Source of the DNA: JALYTZ01 sp036559125
GTDB taxonomy: Bacteria; Vulcanimicrobiota; Vulcanimicrobiia; Vulcanimicrobiales; Vulcanimicrobiaceae
Direction of reading: 5' to 3'
NCBI GenBank assembly: GCA_036559125.1
Contig: DATBTT010000053.1
Location: forward strand, 82,844 to 146,843
Length of the DNA stretch: 64,000 nt
Positions 58,546 to 64,000 of this stretch are shown piece after piece (within the stretch, counting starts at the first letter, position 1; every line of letters starts with the position of its first letter). Below the pieces are notes generated by a model. The model did no database searches and was not told the DNA's origin. It worked only from the letters and a program-made list of their open reading frames with translations. The position numbers and the translations under genes were made by a program.

Positions 58546-59883
58546 CTAACTCGCTTCGTGGTCGGTGAATAGCGGCGTTTGGCGGGTGCGCGAGCGGCGG
58601 GGTTGTGCGTCGAGCGCGGTGATTTCGCGGGGCGCGAGTTCGACGACGGCGACTTCGGGGAGATCCGAATCGGGCAACGAAGCCATCTCTTTGATCTTGC
58701 GGCCCTGAGGAAGAACGCGGCTTTCCATCGAGCCCACGGCGTTGTTGTACGAGGCAACCGCTTTTTGCAGGTTCGAACCGATAGTCACGAAGTGCGTCGC
58801 GAAGGCGCGCACGCGATCGTAGAGCACGCGCGCGGCCTCGGCGATTGCTTTAGCGTTTTCTTCTTGCTGACGTTGCTGCCATCCCAGCGCATACGAGCGA
58901 AGCAACGCCATCAACGTTAGAGGGCTTGCGATGTAGATGCCCTTGGCAGCGCCGTACTCGATGAGTTCGGGATTTTCGGTGCACGCCGCGCTCAGGAACG
59001 CTTCGCCGGGCACGAACATCACGACGAAGTCAGCCGAGCCTTCTACGCGGTGGTAATTCTTTTTCGCAAGCGCGTCGACGTGCGATTTGAACGCGCCGGC
59101 ATGCGCGCGAAACTTGTCGCGCCGCGCGCCCTCGTCGGAAGACTCGATCGCGTCGAGATACGCGGCCAACGGCACCTTCGCATCGACGAATATCCGCGAA
59201 TTGCCGGGCAAGGAGACCGTCATGTCGGGCCGCCCCATTCCATCGCCCGTGTCGAAGGTCTGTTGCTCGTCGTAATCGACGTGCTCTTGCATTCCCGCAA
59301 GCTCGACCACGCGCTTGAGCTGGACTTCTCCCCACTTGCCTCGCGTCGTCGGATTGCGAAGCGCGGAAACCAGCACGGAGGTCTGCGAAACTAATTGCGA
59401 GGTGGACGTTTCGAGCTTCCCCGAGCGTTCCATCAGGCCCGAAATCTGCTCTCTAAGGCCCTCGTACGCGCCGACGCGCGATTTCTCCATCGTTTGCACC
59501 AACGCGTCGAATTCCGTGAGTTTTTGCGATACCGGTAAAACCAATTCCGAGAGCTTTGCGTTGGCGCGTTCTTCCGCGGCGGCGAATCGCTCGCCGGCGA
59601 GTGCGAGAAACTGATCGCGCTGCATTTCGGCAACGCGAGCGCTCGCTTCATGCAGTTCGCTCTTGAGCTGCTGTGCGATGCTGTCGACTTGTTCGCGATG
59701 CTGCGCGTTTAGATCGAGCAAGCGCGCTTCGGCGATGGCCTTAGCCCGCTCCGCCTGCTCGGCGCGCGCGCGATGGCGCCCGAGTTCGGCCCGCGCGACG
59801 TACGACGCCGCGAGCGCGCCCGCTACGATACCGAGCAGCAGCACTGGTAGGAACGAGAGCCAGAGCGAAAATGGAACGATCAC
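58546..59883 (-). CDS. rmuC: DNA recombination protein RmuC homologue
   Basis: 445 residues. N-terminal membrane helix (LPVLLLGIVAGALAASYVAR), coiled coil (about 30-190, HRARAEQAERAKAIAEARLL by pattern) and the RmuC nuclease-like core: RGKWGEVQLKRVVELAGM, DMTVSLPGNSRIFVDAKVPLAAYLDA, FVVMFVPGEAFLSAA, ASPLTLMALLRSYALGWQQ. PD-(D/E)XK-type fold thought to limit inversions at short repeats. Family clear. Confidence 0.93.
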   Translation of the reverse strand: MIVPFSLWLSFLPVLLLGIVAGALAASYVARAELGRHRARAEQAERAKAIAEARLLDLNAQHREQVDSIAQQLKSELHEASARVAEMQRDQFLALAGERFAAAEERANAKLSELVLPVSQKLTEFDALVQTMEKSRVGAYEGLREQISGLMERSGKLETSTSQLVSQTSVLVSALRNPTTRGKWGEVQLKRVVELAGMQEHVDYDEQQTFDTGDGMGRPDMTVSLPGNSRIFVDAKVPLAAYLDAIESSDEGARRDKFRAHAGAFKSHVDALAKKNYHRVEGSADFVVMFVPGEAFLSAACTENPELIEYGAAKGIYIASPLTLMALLRSYALGWQQRQQEENAKAIAEAARVLYDRVRAFATHFVTIGSNLQKAVASYNNAVGSMESRVLPQGRKIKEMASLPDSDLPEVAVVELAPREITALDAQPRRSRTRQTPLFTDHEAS

Positions 59884-59899
59884 CCTGCGGTAATTCGAC

Positions 59900-60757
59900 C
59901 TAGGCCTTCAGATACTTCGCGGCAAACGCAAGCGTGCGTCTCCACGCGTCTGCCGCCGCCGCTGGAACGAACGACGAGCGCTGATCGTCGAAGAACGCAT
60001 GGCCGGCCGTTGGATAAATCGCGATGTCGTTGGGGACGCGCAATGCCGCTTTAAACGCGCGCACGCTGGCCGCCGGAATAGACGTATCGCGTTCGCCGTA
60101 ACTTCCGCAGACCGGCATGCGAACTTTCGCGGGGTCGATGCCGCGCGGATCGCCGTAGAACGGTGCGTTTAGCGCGAACACGTCGTCGTTGTCGATCGCT
60201 TGGCGCAATGCGATCTTTCCGCCCATGCAAAAACCCGTAACGCCCACCTTTGCGCTCGGGTGAGCCATGCGGATCCACAGTGCCGCGGCGCGAATGTCGC
60301 CGTCGGCTCGATCGTTCTGCAAGTCTTTGGCGAACGGACGAAAAACCGCGATGTCGGAGATGCCGTCGCCCCGGGGCGCGTTCGAACGCGCGTACAGGTT
60401 GGGAGCGATTGCGATGTACCCGGCCTTCGCGTAGCGCCGCACGACGTCGCGAATCGAGGTGTCGACGCCCCAAATGTGCATGACGACGACAAGCCCGGCG
60501 GGTTGTGGCGGCAACACCTTAGGGTATGCCGCGTATGCGTCGATCGTGGAATCGGGGCGACGCAATTCCACGTGTTCGATCGCGATTGCGGGATCGTCCT
60601 CGGCGACCAGGGGCGGATGTGGCTTGCCGAGTCCGTCGCTTTCGGCCAAGGCTCCGCCGATCGTCCCGGCGGCCGCCATCGCACTTGCGGAGAGGCCGAC
60701 GAACGCGCGCCGATTCAGATCGGCCGAGGTAGCCGCAGTCGGGTCGACATCGCTCAT
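59900..60757 (-). CDS. Dienelactone hydrolase family protein, Tat-exported
   Basis: 285 residues. The N-terminus has a twin-arginine signal (LNRRAFVGLSASAMAAAGTI). DLH triad: Cys177 in GVTGFCMGGK, Asp224 in YGERDTSIP and His253 in TAGHAFFDD. DLH hydrolases open lactones in aromatic catabolism, but this subfamily often has unknown substrates; no chlorocatechol genes are near. Divergent from the cytochrome gene (98 bases between). Confidence 0.9.
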   Translation of the reverse strand: MSDVDPTAATSADLNRRAFVGLSASAMAAAGTIGGALAESDGLGKPHPPLVAEDDPAIAIEHVELRRPDSTIDAYAAYPKVLPPQPAGLVVVMHIWGVDTSIRDVVRRYAKAGYIAIAPNLYARSNAPRGDGISDIAVFRPFAKDLQNDRADGDIRAAALWIRMAHPSAKVGVTGFCMGGKIALRQAIDNDDVFALNAPFYGDPRGIDPAKVRMPVCGSYGERDTSIPAASVRAFKAALRVPNDIAIYPTAGHAFFDDQRSSFVPAAAADAWRRTLAFAAKYLKA

Positions 60758-60855
60758 TGTCCGTAGTTTACGCCTCTTTCAGTATTCGGGCAACCGCGAC
60801 GAATTGGCGCGAAAGCTGGGAAAGCGCAGTATCGGCGACGTAGCATGGTGGAACG

Positions 60856-61644
60856 ATGAAAAGATTGCGGGCCGCTACGTGCTGCTTCGTCATTGTCGCA
60901 GTGATGGCGTTGGCCGCCGCAGGATGCGCCGCGACCGCTTCGAACGACGCCGGGCCGGCCGGGCCGGTCGGGGATTTGGTTGCGTACGGGCGCGCCATCA
61001 TCGTCGACACGCCGGGAACGATGAAGGCGAACGTAACCGCTGATATGTCGTGCCAAGCCTGTCACGTCAACGCCGGCAGGACGGCACGAGGCGGGAGTTT
61101 CGTGGGCGTCTACGGGCAGTTTCCGCAGTGGAACCAACGCGCGCACCGCGTCATCGCGTTGCAAGATCGTGTGGCCGAATGTTTTCTGTATAGCATGAAC
61201 GGCCGGCCGCCCGCGTATTCCAGCCGCCAGATGGAAGCGCTCGTCGCGTACATAGCGTACCTTTCGCGCGGCACGATCGTTGGAGCCACGCCCGATCCGG
61301 CGGTGAGGCTCGCACGTTTGCAAGCGCCGCAAAAACCCGACGCGGCCCACGGTGCGGGACTGTACGCGCAGCGGTGCGCGAGTTGCCACGGCGCCGACGG
61401 CGGCGGCGTGCACGGCACGTTTCCACCTTTGTGGGGGCCGAAGTCGTTCAACGACGGCGCGGGCATGCACCGCACCGGCACGATGGCTGCATTCGTGCGA
61501 TACAACATGCCGAAAAACGCGCCGGGCTCGTTGAGCCCGCAAGACGCTTACGACGTGTCGGCATACGTGCTGAAGCACGCCCGGCCACATTTCGACAAGC
61601 GTCGCATCGTGACGTTTCCCTCGCAACGAGCAGAATATTTCTAG
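60856..61644 (+). CDS. Dihaem cytochrome c, TsdA-like (thiosulfate dehydrogenase family)
   Basis: 262 residues with a lipobox-like N-terminus (VMALAAAGC, Cys24). Two haem c sites: Cys66-Cys69-His70 (MSCQACH) and Cys174-Cys177-His178 (RCASCH). The first domain matches TsdA: GRAIIVDTPGTMKANVTADMSCQACH by pattern, FVGVYGQFPQWNQRA, RVAECFLYSMNGRPP with Cys109. A Met in YNMPKNAPGS may be the second haem's axial ligand. TsdA converts thiosulfate to tetrathionate or the reverse. Substrate and direction are unproven. A putative sulfate exporter family gene lies two genes downstream. Confidence 0.85.
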   Translation: MKRLRAATCCFVIVAVMALAAAGCAATASNDAGPAGPVGDLVAYGRAIIVDTPGTMKANVTADMSCQACHVNAGRTARGGSFVGVYGQFPQWNQRAHRVIALQDRVAECFLYSMNGRPPAYSSRQMEALVAYIAYLSRGTIVGATPDPAVRLARLQAPQKPDAAHGAGLYAQRCASCHGADGGGVHGTFPPLWGPKSFNDGAGMHRTGTMAAFVRYNMPKNAPGSLSPQDAYDVSAYVLKHARPHFDKRRIVTFPSQRAEYF

Positions 61645-61678
61645 CGCATTTCCGACGACGCTCGGACTGCAAGCCGAC

Positions 61679-62443
61679 GTGGTATTAGCGCGGTACGCGG
61701 GGAACGTTTCCGACTGCGGCGAGTATGTGCTGATCGCAACGCCGGACAATCCGGGATACTACTTTGGGAATTATCTGATTTTCAAGCAGCCCCCCAAGGC
61801 CGGAGACCACGATCGATGGCGGGACCTCTTTCGCGAAAGTTTTGCATGCGATGAGGCCGTTCGGCACGTGGCGTTTTCATGGAGCTGCGAGGCCGGCGAA
61901 TCCGCAGAGCTCACGATTTTCGCCGCCGATGGGTTCACGCTGGAAGAGCGCGTCGTTTTGAGCGCCCAGTTCGTTCGCGAGCGCGTTGCGCCGATCGGTA
62001 TCGCGATTCGGGAATTGTGCGGCGCCAGGGATTGGGACGCGTTACTCGACCTAGAAATGCGCATGCGCGAGCCGATCTTCGAGCCGACGGGGTACGAAGC
62101 GTTTAAGCGCAGGCAACTGGGCGCGCAACGCCGGTTGTGTCGCGATGGTATTGGCGCTTGGATCGGCGCGTTCGCGGGCGATGGGCTCGTCGGGAGTTGC
62201 GGCATTTTTTCTGCAGGGACATTCGCGCGCTATCAAAACGTGGGCGTCGACGAGCCGTGGCGCAATCGCGGCATCGCAAAAGCCCTTTTGTGCGACGCGG
62301 CGCACATTGGGTACGACCGGCTTGGCGCGGACCGCTGTATAATCGTCGCCGATGCCGCCTCCAGCGCGCGCACGCTCTACGAACGCGCCGGGTTCGCGCT
62401 AATCCAGCGCGAGTGGGCGCTGTGGCGAGCGCCGCAATCATGA
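61679..62443 (+). CDS. GNAT N-acetyltransferase
   Basis: 254 residues from GTG 61679; in-frame codons continue upstream (an ATT at 61637 or CTG at 61670) and add residues typical of this subfamily (AFPTTLGLQADVVLARY by pattern), so the true start could be earlier. N-terminal half begins CGEYVLIATPDNPGYYFGNYL; acetyl-CoA fold in the second half: GSCGIFSAGTFARYQNVGVDEPWRNRGIAKALL (R/Q-x-x-G-x-A) and SARTLYERAGFALIQREWAL. Acceptor unknown. Coupled to the next gene by ATGA. Confidence 0.82.
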   Translation: MVLARYAGNVSDCGEYVLIATPDNPGYYFGNYLIFKQPPKAGDHDRWRDLFRESFACDEAVRHVAFSWSCEAGESAELTIFAADGFTLEERVVLSAQFVRERVAPIGIAIRELCGARDWDALLDLEMRMREPIFEPTGYEAFKRRQLGAQRRLCRDGIGAWIGAFAGDGLVGSCGIFSAGTFARYQNVGVDEPWRNRGIAKALLCDAAHIGYDRLGADRCIIVADAASSARTLYERAGFALIQREWALWRAPQS

Positions 62444-63426
62444 AAACGTTGCCGGGCCTGGCGCTCGCGATTGCAATCGCCGTCGTTGCGTTTGCGCTCG
62501 GACGTGTGGTGCCGATCGTCGGCGGCCCGGTTTTCGGCATCGTCATCGGCATGCTCGTGACGCTCGTGCGCAAGCCGGCGCCGAGCTTTGCTCCGGGGAT
62601 AAAGTTCGCGAGCAAGCAGCTGTTGCAGCTTTCGATTATCGTCCTCGGCGCAAATCTTAGCTTGCACGAGATCGTGGGCAGCGGATTGCGTTCCCTTCCC
62701 GTCATGCTCGGCACGCTTGCGATCGTGCTGATCGCCGCGTACGTCGTCGGGCGCGCGCTTGGAATCGAACGCGATATGCGGCGATTGCTCGGCGTCGGTA
62801 CGGCAATATGCGGGGGCTCGGCAATCGCGGCGCTTTCGACCGTCATTGAGGCAAGCGAAGCCGACATCGCGTACGCGATTTCGACGGTTTTCCTATTCAA
62901 CGTCGTCGCCGTACTGACGTTCCCGCCGCTCGGGCATCTGCTCGCTCTCTCGCAGCAGGCATTCGGTTTGTGGGCAGGTACGGCAATAAACGACACGTCG
63001 TCGGTCGTAGCGGCAGCATTCGTATATGGGCACGTTGCCGGCAACGAAGCGGTGATCGTAAAGCTGACGCGCACGACGCTGATCATCCCGATCGTGCTGT
63101 TCTATGCGGGTAAGCGGTTGTGGCAGCGGCGTGCAGACCACGGCAGCATCGATTGGAAGAGCATCGTACCCTGGTTTATTCTGTGGTTCGTTGCGGCCGC
63201 GCTACTCAATACGTTCGGCGTCATCCCCGCGAGTTGGCATGGCGCGTTGACCACCATCGCGCTCTTCACGATCGTAATCGCCCTCAGCGGCGTCGGACTC
63301 TCCGCCGATTTCGCGCGCATGCGCGCCGCAGGTTTCCGTCCGATCGTGCTCGGATTCGTCTTGTGGGTTCTGATCGCGTTCGCGAGCCTCGGCATAGCCC
63401 GCGTGACCGGCCTCGGCGGCAGCTAG
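62440..63426 (+). CDS. YeiH/UPF0324 family putative sulfate exporter
   Basis: 328 residues from ATG 62440, ten or so hydrophobic segments. Family signatures: PVFGIVIGMLV, LQLSIIVLGANLSL, GTAICGGSAIAALSTVIEA, AISTVFLFNVVAVLTFPPLG, WAGTAINDTSSVVAAAFVYG. Such proteins are annotated as sulfate exporters on weak evidence. The stop shares CTAG (63423-63426) with the convergent toxin gene. Confidence 0.85.
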   Translation: MKTLPGLALAIAIAVVAFALGRVVPIVGGPVFGIVIGMLVTLVRKPAPSFAPGIKFASKQLLQLSIIVLGANLSLHEIVGSGLRSLPVMLGTLAIVLIAAYVVGRALGIERDMRRLLGVGTAICGGSAIAALSTVIEASEADIAYAISTVFLFNVVAVLTFPPLGHLLALSQQAFGLWAGTAINDTSSVVAAAFVYGHVAGNEAVIVKLTRTTLIIPIVLFYAGKRLWQRRADHGSIDWKSIVPWFILWFVAAALLNTFGVIPASWHGALTTIALFTIVIALSGVGLSADFARMRAAGFRPIVLGFVLWVLIAFASLGIARVTGLGGS

Positions 63427-63779
63427 GTTTGCGTACTCGTACCCTGTTGCAGCCCGAGGGCTAGACCGACGCGGCGGCGGAGGCTTTCGAGTTGCTCGGA
63501 GGTGATTCGCGACGGCGTCACGTGAACGCGCCGTAGCGACACGCTGGTCACATGATGTGCGAGCGCCCATGAAATCGATTGGGCGCCATTCTCGGGTGCC
63601 GGATCAATGCGTTCGGCGAAGGCCGGATATGCGAGCGCCTCGTCACGCGTCAACGGCACGACTATCGTGCTCGGATAAGCGTCGGGGAAGAGTTCGTGGT
63701 CTTCAACAACAACCGAAGGGCGAATTTTCGTTGGCTCGCGTGGAACGGCGCCTATGCGCCAATCGACCAGCACGATCAC
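63423..63779 (-). CDS. MazF/PemK-like toxin endoribonuclease
   Basis: 118 residues from GTG (complement of 63777-63779). Core pattern IVLVDWRIGAVPREPTKIRPSVVVEDHELFPDAYPSTIVVPLTRDE (in family order: strand, RP-V-V-V loop, I-V-V-P-L-T strand) and ALAHHVTSVSLRRVHVTPSRI. These fit PemK/MazF mRNA interferases. The frame continues upstream through a TAA that ends the preceding small ORF, so the two are adjacent in one frame. Confidence 0.78.
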   Translation of the reverse strand: MIVLVDWRIGAVPREPTKIRPSVVVEDHELFPDAYPSTIVVPLTRDEALAYPAFAERIDPAPENGAQSISWALAHHVTSVSLRRVHVTPSRITSEQLESLRRRVGLALGLQQGTSTQT

Positions 63780-63794
63780 GCGATAGTAATCCCA

Positions 63795-63980
63795 TTAGGC
63801 GAAGGCGTCGACGTTAGCGCCGATGGCGCGGGAGTCGGCCGCGATGCGGGTGCGGCGCACCGTCCGCACTGCGGACGCAAAGCAGACGCGTTGCGCGGTG
63901 GCGGCCGGGACCGCTATCGCGCGGGTCTGGTCGTACCGGATGGCGAGCTGTTGCGCGGGTCGCTTTGTGATGGCGTCCAT
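63795..63980 (-). CDS. Small ORF upstream of the MazF-like toxin, probable antitoxin
   Basis: 61 residues, ATG 63980 to TAA 63795-63797, 15 bases before the toxin start. The peptide (MDAITKRPAQQLAIRYDQTR and on) is Ala/Arg-rich with no clear ribbon-helix-helix or AbrB signature, so identity rests on position. Small acidic antitoxins are usual; this one looks basic, which is unusual. Confidence 0.5.
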   Translation of the reverse strand: MDAITKRPAQQLAIRYDQTRAIAVPAATAQRVCFASAVRTVRRTRIAADSRAIGANVDAFA

Positions 63981-64000
63981 GATCGGACTAGCGGTTTGCC

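Noticed and set aside
1..64000. tRNA, rRNA, transposase, integrase or prophage genes
   Set aside because: I looked for these on both strands through protein motifs and typical sequence marks and found none; a tRNA-specific covariance scan was not possible here.

Overview
The window is a gene-dense (about 97% coding by eye), GC-rich stretch of a bacterial chromosome from a diderm, LPS-making organism. It carries BamA, Skp-like chaperones, the Raetz lipid A genes, Lpt transport genes, a periplasmic M48 protease, MinCDE/RodA and FtsEX. The mix of Gram-negative envelope genes with families I associate with cyanobacteria, Deinococcus and candidate phyla (a DUF3084 protein, an LpxB-related second glycosyltransferase, a MoxR/DUF58/DUF4129/DUF4350 cluster) suggests Candidatus Eremiobacterota (WPS-2/Vulcanimicrobiota). 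This is inference from gene content; there is no rRNA or other taxonomic marker in the window. I see no insertion sequence, prophage, CRISPR array, tRNA or rRNA.

Layout. (1) 1-15887, plus strand: one long envelope superoperon. It runs bamA (5' end cut by the window), three OmpH/Skp-like genes with four OmpH units, lpxD-lpxC-fabZ-lpxA-lpxB, an unusual metallophosphoesterase, an LpxB-related protein, an O-antigen-ligase-like protein, lptC-lptB-lptF/G, a DUF3084 protein and a RuvX-like nuclease. (2) 15900-19103: two hairpins, then an outer-membrane-barrel candidate, a TPR membrane protein that seems to start at CTG, and a GT4 glycosyltransferase. (3) 19100-25105: a secreted pilus-N-domain-like protein and recQ on the minus strand; divergently dnaX-ybaB-recR. 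(4) 25115-27377: methyltransferase, a membrane protein plus wHTH regulator behind a perfect 17-bp dyad, and a MOSC protein. (5) 27431-37207: membrane/DUF4129/DUF4350/MoxR/DUF58 operon with SpoIIM-like and RDD proteins, then a DUF697-like protein and an M48-TPR protease. (6) 37394-41496: minC, two tandem minD paralogues, minE with a basic tail, rodA. (7) 41500-45397: 23-bp tandem repeats, a GAF-GGDEF-EAL protein, a methyltransferase, an Imm26-like/LRR protein. (8) 45398-49154: structured leader and a very long RNase E/G, then a HAD phosphatase. (9) 49158-55648, minus strand: two S41 peptidases, then ftsE-ftsX-histidine kinase-GGDEF response regulator as one overlapping operon. (10) 55696-63980: acyl-CoA dehydrogenase, tandem/palindromic repeats, a DUF695-RraB protein, peroxiredoxin, RmuC, dienelactone hydrolase, TsdA-like dihaem cytochrome, GNAT, YeiH-type transporter and a MazF-like toxin with an upstream small ORF.

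How it works together: region 1 makes, modifies and exports lipopolysaccharide and folds outer-membrane proteins; regions 6 and 9 place the division site and control septal peptidoglycan, the latter linked by operon structure to a sensor kinase and c-di-GMP output. Many adjacent genes overlap by an NTGA (ATGA, GTGA, TTGA and once CTGA) or a one-base junction, so translational coupling is a general habit here, and GTG/TTG starts are frequent. Several convergent pairs end on a shared CTAG tetranucleotide.

Most interesting leads: the metallophosphoesterase with an altered GNH motif in the position where the UDP-2,3-diacylglucosamine hydrolase step is missing; the four-unit Skp expansion; duplicated MinD; the ftsEX-kinase-GGDEF operon; the RNase E/G leader and tail; and the two dispersed 23-bp tandem repeats.
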